NCBI GenBank assembly: GCA_963807235.1
Contig: CAWEBF010000019.1
Coordinates: 62,001-126,000 of the forward strand
Source: CAWEBF01 sp963807235
Lineage (GTDB): Bacteria > Acidobacteriota > Vicinamibacteria > Vicinamibacterales > UBA2999
Length of the DNA stretch: 64,000 nt
Direction of reading: 5' to 3'
This document shows positions 57,042 to 64,000 of the stretch, piece after piece. Both the position numbers and the translations under genes were made by a program. Under the pieces are notes generated by a model. The model did no database searches. It was not told the origin of the DNA and saw nothing but the letters and a program-made list of their open reading frames with translations. Position 1 is the first letter of the stretch. Each line of letters starts with the position of its first letter.

Positions 57042-58043
57042 CTACTTACCACCCACTGTTCGATACACCGCCTCGATGAACCTGTCGGTCGTCCATGGCC
57101 CCGCGGTCGCGCCATAGTAGCCATCGTATTCAAGCGAGGGGCGCGCCGCCCTGACCTGCGGCAGCGTCATCCCCTTCTTGACCATTTCCGCGACGCGGTC
57201 GCGGATGATCGTCACCATGTCGCGGTAGTCGACCACTTCCGCCTCGTTGCAGATGCGGCCGCGGCCGGGGATGATGCGCGTACCGCCCATCATGTTCCGC
57301 TCCGGAACGGTGATGTCGAGCAGCGCGTTGAGCCCGTCGATGACGCCGTTGACGGTGCCGCCGTGCGCCGTGTCGATCCGGGGATAGCTGTGGGGGATGA
57401 AGATGTCGCCCGTGGCCACCACGTCCGACTTGCGAAAGTAGACGAACAGATCGCCGCTGGTGTGCGCCGCGGGCTGGTGCAGGAGCGCGATCGACTCGCC
57501 GCTGGCGAAGATGTCCTTCTTTGGCGTAAAGAACGTCGAGGTCGGCAGGCCGTCCCCGGTCACACCGGCCCCGCCCGGCGGTGCCAGCACCATCAGGTTG
57601 AATGCATTCTCATGGGCGATGGTGGCCACTCCGACGTTCTGTCCACCGGCGTTGCCGCCACCGACCTGGCCGGTCAACAGCCGGACACCGCCGGTTTTGA
57701 CGATCAGCTCGTTCCCCGCCACGCGATCGACGTCGCCACTGGTGTTGACGAGATTGCGAATCGGCTTGGTGGTCAACGTGCGGATCGCCGCGAGAATCTT
57801 TGGGGTGTAGGCGGCTTGTCCCGAGTCGACGACGAGCACCCCTTCGTCGCCGACGTCCACGGCGACGTTCGGGCCGTCGCCGGCGAGCATATAGACCTGG
57901 CCCTGAACCTTCAGCACCTCGACCCCGTCGACAACGAGCGGCGGTGGTGGAGGTTCGAGCGAAACAGTGGTAACCGGTTGCTGCCCCGACACGATCGGCG
58001 CTGCCGCCAACGCGGCCATGGCGATCAGAACGATACGTTTCAT
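57042..58043 (-). CDS. Secreted MBL-fold protein MBL7, most degenerate zinc site
   Basis: From ATG 58043 the product has 333 residues with a signal peptide. The motif reads NTSGDVDRVAGN, so three of the four ligands in HxHxDH are lost, and the last His is also replaced (IPGRGRICNEAEV instead of IPGHGR). Only AAHTSGD and ATGDIF remain. The frame is intact. A metal-dependent reaction is unlikely; a binding or structural role fits better. It lies between A5 and B4. Confidence 0.85.
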   Translation of the reverse strand: MKRIVLIAMAALAAAPIVSGQQPVTTVSLEPPPPPLVVDGVEVLKVQGQVYMLAGDGPNVAVDVGDEGVLVVDSGQAAYTPKILAAIRTLTTKPIRNLVNTSGDVDRVAGNELIVKTGGVRLLTGQVGGGNAGGQNVGVATIAHENAFNLMVLAPPGGAGVTGDGLPTSTFFTPKKDIFASGESIALLHQPAAHTSGDLFVYFRKSDVVATGDIFIPHSYPRIDTAHGGTVNGVIDGLNALLDITVPERNMMGGTRIIPGRGRICNEAEVVDYRDMVTIIRDRVAEMVKKGMTLPQVRAARPSLEYDGYYGATAGPWTTDRFIEAVYRTVGGK

Positions 58044-58118
58044 GTCTATGTGTCTTCCTTTGATGGCCCGCGCCACGTTACCGAGGAGCGGCGCCGGCAG
58101 AAGCACGGCGGTCACCGA

Positions 58119-59012
58119 CTACCTTGCCGAGCTGGCCGCGCCCGCCGACCGAAGCAGCTGGCGAATCCTGAGCTCGTATTCCGGATAAATCGTGTCCTTC
58201 CCGCCCTGAACCACTTCGAACGGCAAGCCGAACCGCTTGGCGAATTCCTCGTGCTTCGTGTCGACCGGGTAATGCGGCACGTAGCCATCCGGGTGCCCGG
58301 CCACTTCGTCGACCGCCTCGAAGATCCACCGCTCGTCAGGCACGGCGTTGGTGGTCCGCACGAACGACTGCGTCCGGATGAAGGGCTCCTCGAGGTAGAC
58401 CGGATCGTCCACGATCGTGACCACCGTGAGGTACTCCCCGTGACGGATGTAATGCTCGGTCAAGACGGCCTTCGGGCTGGTCGCGACGCCGTTGCGCTGG
58501 ATGACGCCCCATTTGTTGTGCGTCGTCGTCACCGTGAGCCGATTGCCGTCGACGACGCCGGTGGAAAAGCCTTCCCACTGATACTCGGCGTTCGGTGACG
58601 GGTGCGGCCGGCCGTCCATCCAGATGATCCGGTCGGCACGCCCGTAGAGCCCTTCCATCGCGTAGGCGACAAACTGATGCGTGACGGGATGATGGCGCCG
58701 CGTGATCCGCAGCTGTGGCCCCGGGCCGCGCATCGAGTAGACCGCGGGGTGCGGCTGGGTCATCCGCTCGGGCCGCGCCAGAATCGACGCGTCCCACGCC
58801 GTCGCCTTTCGCCGCGCGGCGGCGTTAATCGGCAATCCCGTGTAATCACCAAGCTCGGGACCCGGTAAGCGGTGCGGCTGGTCCTCGGTGATGAGTGGCG
58901 CCCACTCGCCGGCAATCGGGACCTCGGCAGCGAGGTCCTGCGCGACGGCCGGAGCGACGGCAAGCATGCTGACGAGCACGGAGACGACGGCTGCAGACGA
59001 CTTAACACCCAT
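58119..59012 (-). CDS. Family A secreted protein (A5), unknown function
   Basis: From ATG 59012 (upstream GGAGAG) the product has 297 residues with a signal peptide ending PAVA-QDLAAEVPIAGEW. Motifs: LGDYTGLPINAAARRKATAW, IIWMDGRPHPSPN, YQWEGFSTGVVDGNRLTVTT, THNKWGVIQRNGVATS, DPVYLEEPFI and VPHYPVDTKHEE. It is between MBL8 and MBL7 on the transcript from 61435. Confidence 0.75.
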   Translation of the reverse strand: MGVKSSAAVVSVLVSMLAVAPAVAQDLAAEVPIAGEWAPLITEDQPHRLPGPELGDYTGLPINAAARRKATAWDASILARPERMTQPHPAVYSMRGPGPQLRITRRHHPVTHQFVAYAMEGLYGRADRIIWMDGRPHPSPNAEYQWEGFSTGVVDGNRLTVTTTHNKWGVIQRNGVATSPKAVLTEHYIRHGEYLTVVTIVDDPVYLEEPFIRTQSFVRTTNAVPDERWIFEAVDEVAGHPDGYVPHYPVDTKHEEFAKRFGLPFEVVQGGKDTIYPEYELRIRQLLRSAGAASSAR

Positions 59013-59152
59013 TCCAGACTCTCCAAACGTCCGCCGGGACGCGCGCACAAACACTCGTCCCGTCAGTAGGGTTACCTGTTTCCTGAGGCAGGCGCAGGCG
59101 CGTTCCCTCTGCCGCCCTGGGCGTTAGCGCCCCCCGGCAGGAAGGTATCCCG

Positions 59153-60268
59153 CTAACGCCCGGCGGGCAGATGGGTCTTTACCTCGTTGTACATCTGCTC
59201 GTAAAACCGGGTGCTGGTCTGCACCGTATTGTCCGAACAGCAGATTTCAGTCGCGAAACGCTTGTCGAACTCGCGAGTTGGACGGGCCTCTCGTATCTGC
59301 TCCAAGGTCATCCCCTGCGCCACCATCTTCACGAAGCGATCGTGGATGGTGATGAGCGCGTCACGATTCGCGATCAGATCGGCGCGCTTGCCAAGCTGTC
59401 CGTGGCCGGGAACGAAGATCGTATCCTCGTTGGTGAGCGCCAGCGCCCGGTTGTAATTGTCGACAAAGTTCTCGACCGTGCCGCCTTGCGCCACGTTAAT
59501 CGACGGATAGTCGTTGGTCCACGCGTCACCGAAGACCCACACGTTGGACCTGGTGAAGTACACCGCCAAGTCGCCATCGGTGTGCGACGCTTTCAACGGC
59601 ACGAACATCACGTCCTCACCGTTGAAGTGGAACGTCATCGGCGCATCCGACGTAATGTTCGGCCACCCAGCCGGCGGCACGGGTGCTGGACCACGACCTG
59701 GCGCCGGGCCACCGGCCGCAGGAGCGGCGCCGCGGCCTTCTCCTGCTGGCTGGCCTGGGGCCCCGGCAGGCGCGTTATTCCCGCGCGCAGCTTGTGGCTG
59801 CCCTTGTCGCATCAGGGCGTTTCTCGTATTGGTGTGCGCAAAAACGAGCGCGCCTATCTTGGCTAGGCTCGCGTTGTTCTGGAGGTGGTCGCCGTGGGAA
59901 TGCGAGTTCGTGACGATCCGGATCGGCTTGTCCGAGATCTTGCGAACGGCGCCCATGATCTGGTCGTAGAACATGCTGAAGCTGTTGTCGGCGAGGAGCA
60001 CGCCATCCTCGCCAGTCTGCACCACCACATTATTGGTGACGGCGATGACGTGGACCTGGTCGGCGATGCGACGGGCGACGAGGCCCTGCTTGACCACCTC
60101 GGGATAGCGCGGATCGTTCAGGCCCTGGAAGCCGCGAAAGTCGGGAAGCGGCCCGATGCCGCTGGGAAACGGAATCCCCTGCATCGCGGCAGTCGCGCCC
60201 ACGGCTACCGCGAAGACCACGGTCAGGACGTTACGCCGGCGCGACGTTCGTGTAAGGTTCGGGCGCAT
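59153..60268 (-). CDS. Secreted MBL-fold hydrolase MBL8, complete zinc site
   Basis: ATG 60268 follows AGAAGGAGAACTTGG; the product has 371 residues with a signal peptide. The motif is NSHSHGDHLQNN, and KASHTDGDLAVYF, VWVFGDAW and VPGHGQL complete the six ligands. It carries an insert rich in Pro/Gly/Ala (about 175-215) and ends VQTSTRFYEQMYNEVKTHLP. It is the second gene after the NHL propeller. Confidence 0.87.
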   Translation of the reverse strand: MRPNLTRTSRRRNVLTVVFAVAVGATAAMQGIPFPSGIGPLPDFRGFQGLNDPRYPEVVKQGLVARRIADQVHVIAVTNNVVVQTGEDGVLLADNSFSMFYDQIMGAVRKISDKPIRIVTNSHSHGDHLQNNASLAKIGALVFAHTNTRNALMRQGQPQAARGNNAPAGAPGQPAGEGRGAAPAAGGPAPGRGPAPVPPAGWPNITSDAPMTFHFNGEDVMFVPLKASHTDGDLAVYFTRSNVWVFGDAWTNDYPSINVAQGGTVENFVDNYNRALALTNEDTIFVPGHGQLGKRADLIANRDALITIHDRFVKMVAQGMTLEQIREARPTREFDKRFATEICCSDNTVQTSTRFYEQMYNEVKTHLPAGR

Positions 60269-60306
60269 CCAAGTTCTCCTTCTGATCTCGCGAATCATCT
60301 CGCTGC

Positions 60307-61435
60307 TCATCTCGTCGCGCGCAGCGGCAGCGGGCGGTCTGGCGGGATCACCTTCGCCGGGTCGGCGCCGCGCTTGGGCCGGAATTTCTCGGCGCGCCCG
60401 TTGAAGGCCTCGGCGGTGTACAGGTTGCCTTCGCTGTCGACCGAGAACTGGTGAACGCCCCAGATCTGGCCGGGGAACTGGCCGAAGGTGCCCCAGGAGT
60501 ACAGCAATTTGCCGGACTTGTCGAACTTGAGGAATTTGTTCGTCGCCCCGTCCGCCACCCAGACGCTCTGATCCGTCGCGACGTGCACGTCCCAGGGATC
60601 GCGAATGTTCGGCCACGTGTCGAGATGCTTGCCGTTCTCGTCGAAGACCTGGATGCGGCTGTTGCCGCGATCAGCGATGTAAAGGCGCCGTTCGTTGTCG
60701 ATCGCGACGGCGTGCACGGCCGACCGGAACTCACCCGGGCCCGATCCTTCCTTCCCCCACGTCATCAGGAACTTGCCGTCCTTGTCGAACTTGACGACGC
60801 GCTGGTTCTGATAGCCGTCGGTGATGAAGAACGTGCCGTCGGGCAGCCAGGCGATGTCGGTCGGCCGGCCGAAATGGCCGCTGTCGTTGCCCCGGACCAG
60901 CCGCTCGCCAATCGTCATGACCAGCTTCTTGCCGTCGTTGGTGAATTTCAGGATCTGCTGCAGATCGTCGTCGATGATCCAGACGTGCTTCTCGGGATCG
61001 TACGGATTGATCTTGATGTGATGCGGGCCGCGGGAGCCGTCCCACAGCTTGTCCCATTGCGTCCAGGTCTCGACGATCTTGCCCTCCCGATTGGCCACGA
61101 GGACATAGTGTTCGCGCCGAGCCTCTCCCACGGCGCTCGTGGCCGACCGCCCCGGCGTTGCGAACAGCGTCGGCGGGGGCGCGCCCGCGTCGTCCTTCTG
61201 GCCGCGGAAGCTCGCCTCGCTGGATGAAGAACACCCGATCTGGCGATTCAGCAAAGATCCCCGTGACCGGAGCAGAGACCCAGCCCTCATGGCCGGGCAG
61301 TGACTGAGGCCACCCCTGAACGACTTCGTAGGCGCCGGTCTCGTCTCCGCCGCCCTTCTCCTGCCCGATCAGGCTGGCAACGCTCGCGAGCGAGAGGGCA
61401 ACCAGAATCCACGGCGATTCTCGCATGCGTAGCAT
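60307..61435 (-). CDS. NHL-repeat six-bladed propeller (peptidylglycine lyase-like), one frame break
   Basis: From ATG 61435 two frames join into about 376 residues; an extra base near 61206 separates FFIQRGEL from RGQKDDAG. A signal peptide is followed by NHL repeats such as GRPTDIAWLPDGTFFITDGY, AVAIDNERRLYIADRGNSRI and DPWDVHVATDQSVWVADGAT. The closest known fold is the peptidyl-alpha-hydroxyglycine lyase/NHL group. It is the first gene of the five-gene transcript NHL-MBL8-A5-MBL7-B4 and is preceded by O4. Confidence 0.82.
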
Positions 61436-61537
61436 GAGAGCGCTCCTTCTTAGGCTGACGTACCGATGATCAGGACCGCGCGTGTAGTCAACGATACGCA
61501 ACGCACACACTGACTCATTCAACAACTCTCCAGTGGA

Positions 61538-61593
61538 CTAACCGGTCGGTCAGCACGCGGCGGAAGCATAATGCAGGGTTGTCGAGTGGTCAA
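61538..61593 (-). promoter_or_regulatory. Promoter and TetR-type operator of the NHL-MBL8 operon (O4)
   Basis: On the minus strand TTGACC (61588-61593), 17 bases and TATGCT (61565-61570) precede CTGACCGACCGGTTAG (61538-61553). The -10, the following CCGCCGCG and the 40-base -35 to operator distance match O1. The stretch from 61594 to 61831 shows nothing else. Confidence 0.72.
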
Positions 61594-61831
61594 TACTTCC
61601 AACTACAGTTGCGTGGAGCGCAAGACTCGACAATGTGGTCCGGCGCACCGCGTCGGTCGATGCGCACGTCTGCAGCGCGCCATCATCCGCGTGCCGCCGC
61701 TGAATCCCGATTATTGCTCCTCACCGCGGACGCCAGCGCGCGGTAGCCGCGTCGCGCGCTGCCGATCGCAGGGGAATTACCGCCGCGCTTTGCACTGGTT
61801 ACGTAGGGCGAAGCTTTGCAGCCGGCCACAT

Positions 61832-62362
61832 CTACGGGCGCTGGCTCGCCGGCGGCACGCCGCCATTGAGGCGCAAGTACACGACCATCTGCCCGTAGAT
61901 GTCCCAGGTGTGTCCCAGCAGAAACCAGATGACGCGCGCGCGCGAGGACGGGCCGAGGAACGCGTTGGTCTGCACGATCTCCATCAGCGTCTGGTCTGTG
62001 AATTCGTTGATCAGCGCCGCGCCGAAGTCGAACGACGCGTCCATCGCCTTGATCGCCTCGGCCTTCGACGTGGCATTGCGGTCGATCACCGGTGGCGTGG
62101 CCTTCCCGCCGAGAAAGCGCAGGTTCCCGACATTGCCGCCGGCGATGTGCGTCACCTGCTGACCGAAATCGCGCTGCGGCGGCGTGGTTTTGAACGTGTA
62201 CTTCTCCGCAGGCATTTCCTCAGCGAGCTTGTGGATCGTGGCTTTCATCTCCAGCCAGTCTCTGAGCAGCTCCGCCTTGAGGCTGGAGGTCTGCGCGGAG
62301 GCGGGCCGCAAGCCGGCCCCCACGATCATCATGAGTAGGAGAGCGACGACAACGGTCTTCAT
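61832..62362 (-). CDS. Exported DinB-like protein
   Basis: From ATG 62362 the product has 176 residues: signal peptide ending PASAQ, then a DinB four-helix bundle with LLRDWLEMKATIHKLAEEMP, ERYTFKTTP-like KYTFKTTPPQRD, QQVTHIAGGNVGN and the last-helix HTWDIYGQMVVYLR. The His at the helix ends (QVTHIA and LGHTWD) fit the metal triad. DinB-fold proteins use metals for thiol transferase or other reactions; this one is periplasmic and its role is unknown. Confidence 0.8.
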   Translation of the reverse strand: MKTVVVALLLMMIVGAGLRPASAQTSSLKAELLRDWLEMKATIHKLAEEMPAEKYTFKTTPPQRDFGQQVTHIAGGNVGNLRFLGGKATPPVIDRNATSKAEAIKAMDASFDFGAALINEFTDQTLMEIVQTNAFLGPSSRARVIWFLLGHTWDIYGQMVVYLRLNGGVPPASQRP

Positions 62363-62458
62363 GTTGCGGGAGTGTATCCTCCCTGCAACGAACTCGCGGC
62401 GGTTCATCATCCCTCCAGCCGTCGCGGAATGGCCGTCCGTGACGTGAATGTGGCCGCA

Positions 62459-62488
62459 ACTAATACAGATGTTCGTGATTGCGTGTCA
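62459..62488 (-). promoter_or_regulatory. Promoter of the DinB-like gene
   Basis: TTGACA (62483-62488) and TATTAG (62459-62464) on the minus strand are spaced by 18 bases, the same spacing as at 26345 and 40543. The stretch from 62489 to 62720 shows no further feature. Confidence 0.5.
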
Positions 62489-62721
62489 ATCGAAATTGTG
62501 ATTATTGCGGCTAAAGCAACGCTCGCAGGACGTCTCGGATCGGCAACGGCTCATACTCAGCCGCCCTGCTTGGCTACGGCAAGCATGTCTCATTGAGATT
62601 CGTGGACAAGTCGCAGCCGCGGAGGGAGACCACGCTGGGGTGACGAAGCCCCGAGGGCGCGCGATCAGCCTTACGGCTCCGGGCGCGGCGCATATCGACC
62701 ACGCGTGCGAGATGATGGCCT

Positions 62722-62917
62722 TCAGTTGGTGATGACCAGATTCCAGAAGCTCGAGGCGGCAGGGCTCATCTGTCGGCCGGCGAGGCGGAACACGCTGACC
62801 GGGATGAGAAAGCGGGGGCAGACAGAAGCCGGGCGCGGATCTTTGGGCAAGCGCCTTGGGCAAGGCACCCGATGGAACAATGTCTGCGCCGACGCCAGCG
62901 CGCACGTGCGCAACGAT
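62722..62917 (-). pseudogene. LysR C-terminal fragment
   Basis: In two frames it reads VAHVRAGVGADIVPSGALPK and then FRLAGRQMSPAASSFWNLVI, matching the effector domain of the LysR genes at 23761 and 63362 (YVRAGVGVGFVPAGALPQ, IRLAGRHMSPAAFSFW). No DNA-binding part remains; at 62917 it is fused to an MBL5-like stretch. Confidence 0.75.
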
Positions 62918-63351
62918 CTCGTTGCCACCAATATGGTCGGCACGGCCGTTGGTGTTTACCACCATCCGGATCGCCTTGTGAGTACCGCCCCGTTCCTGTG
63001 CGAGCCGCTGGATCTGCGCGAGTAGCTTCGGCGCCATCGCCTGCGTGCCCGTATCGACGACGAGCACGCCCTGGTCGCCGATGTGCACCGTCACGTTCGA
63101 CTCGCCGCCGGCCATGAGCCAGACCCGCCCGCGCATGTGCCAGGGCTGAATCTCCCCATTCCCCTGGGGCGGCGCCTAGGGCTCGGCTTTGGGCGCGTAC
63201 AGGTTTATCGGCTCACCAAACGCCGGTTGTGGCGCCTGAGCCTGACCGGCAAGGGCAATGCTCGCCTTCAGCCCGAGCCCCGCCCACAAGGTGCGGCGAG
63301 ACGGAAGCGATTCGGCGCGCGTCGCGCCTCGTCCGACATGAACGTGTGCAT
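62917..63351 (-). pseudogene. Decayed duplicate of the MBL5 N-terminus
   Basis: About 330 bases match 53816-54143 nearly base for base (including NTNGRADHIGGN, RGRVWLMAGGESNVTV and GNGEIQPWHM), and the similarity weakens toward the old start at 63351. An in-frame TAG from CCTAGG near 63178 and a frame shift near the start kill it. It ends abruptly at the LysR fragment at 62917. It must be a recent duplication. Confidence 0.85.
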
Positions 63352-63361
63352 GGACTCCTCT

Positions 63362-64000
63362 TCAGACCCTTCGCAGGCGCATCCGCAACACCTCGTTCCG
63401 AGCCGGAGCCCCCACGCCATGCCGTTGCAACTTGAAATGATCGAGCATCAGCGACCAGAAGCTGAACGCCGCAGGGCTCATGTGCCGGCCGGCCAGCCGT
63501 ATCAGGGTGAGAGACACCGATAGCGCCGGAGCGGAAAGCAGACGCGCGCGCACGTCCGAAGGCAGCGGCGACGGCAACGAGCCGGAAGGCAGAATACCGA
63601 TGCCGACACCTGCGCACGCGTAGGCCAGGACCTCGGGAAAGCCGGGGACCAGCACGGCGTGCCGCAGCGTCAATCCTGCGGCCGCTGCTGCGCCGTCCAC
63701 GAGCATGCGCGCATAGCTGTCCCTGGGAGGCGAGATGAGCGCCAGGTCACGAAGCTGCGCCAGTCGAATCGGCGCCGCATCTTCGGCCAACCGGTGATCC
63801 TTCGGCAGCACGACCTGCAGCGACTCGCGGCGAACCTCCACTCGCTCGAGTGAATCAGGGATCGAATCACCGTAGGTGATACCGAAATCAGCAATGCCGC
63901 CGACCACCTCCTCGATCACCTGCGAGTTACACCCGCCGCGCAGCTGAACGTCCACTTGTGGACGCTGCTCACGAAAGGTGCGAATCAGTTTGGGCAGCGT
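63362..64000 (-). CDS. LysR-type regulator (N-terminal part outside window)
   Basis: The minus-strand frame is open from 64000 to a stop at 63362 (213 codons) and holds the effector-binding domain: VEVRRESLQVVLPKDHRLAE, LRDLALISPPRDSYARMLVD, VLVPGFPEVLAYACAGVGIG and LLSAPALSVSLTLIRLAGRH. It is a close paralogue of the LysR at 23761. The HTH lies beyond the window. Confidence 0.88.
   Translation of the reverse strand, partial: TLPKLIRTFREQRPQVDVQLRGGCNSQVIEEVVGGIADFGITYGDSIPDSLERVEVRRESLQVVLPKDHRLAEDAAPIRLAQLRDLALISPPRDSYARMLVDGAAAAAGLTLRHAVLVPGFPEVLAYACAGVGIGILPSGSLPSPLPSDVRARLLSAPALSVSLTLIRLAGRHMSPAAFSFWSLMLDHFKLQRHGVGAPARNEVLRMRLRRV

Noticed and set aside
37596..60268. Quorum-quenching AHL lactonases as the role of the canonical MBL proteins
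   Set aside because: The MBL fold and motif alone do not define the substrate, all are exported, and no quorum-sensing genes are near.

Overview
The window is a high-GC bacterial chromosome segment. Many secreted proteins of unknown function, Oar-like TonB receptors, DUF1501/DUF1553 proteins and serial secreted metallo-beta-lactamase (MBL) fold proteins point to Acidobacteriota, probably Vicinamibacteria. This assignment rests on gene-content style, not on a phylogenetic marker search.

Bases 1-17.8 kb are core genome. In order they hold mltG-ruvX (minus), a LytM/EnvC-like gene and an S41 protease, tRNA-Val, thrS-infC-rpmI-rplT-pheS-pheT, a coiled-coil gene and zapA, a 6S RNA, thiL, a 3D-domain protein, an outer-membrane protein, a methyltransferase, a soluble lytic transglycosylase and tmRNA. 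infC appears to start at AUA behind a perfect Shine-Dalgarno sequence.

Bases 17.8-20.5 kb are a small integrated remnant at the 3' end of tmRNA. It has a tyrosine recombinase, an excisionase-like HTH gene coupled to a 52-residue ORF, a 5' half of tRNA-Pro and a VapBC-type pair with a broken toxin.

Bases 20.7-64 kb are an accessory region of exported enzymes: amidohydrolases, a cytochrome/copper-oxygenase-like protein, a c-type cytochrome, two double-domain dienelactone hydrolases, a lactonase-fold beta-propeller, an NHL propeller, DUF1501/DUF1553 proteins and a TonB receptor. Threaded through them are eight MBL proteins that alternate with two families of secreted proteins of unknown function, called here family A (five members) and family B (four members). 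One minus-strand operon (40.4 to 28.9 kb) has eleven genes; a second array runs from 61.4 to 49.9 kb. Four of the eight MBL proteins lack the HxHxDH zinc motif. A TetR gene at 44 kb sits beside a palindrome, CTGACCGNNCGGTCAG, that recurs 40 nt from the -35 start in three promoters of this region, so a dedicated regulon is likely. My reading is a TonB-fed periplasmic pathway for an ester- or lactone-like, possibly aromatic, substrate; the substrate itself cannot be read from the sequence.

At least 17 reading-frame breaks occur, including in thrS and pheT, and 15 are cured by removing one base. They look mostly like assembly insertions; affected genes are annotated across the break.
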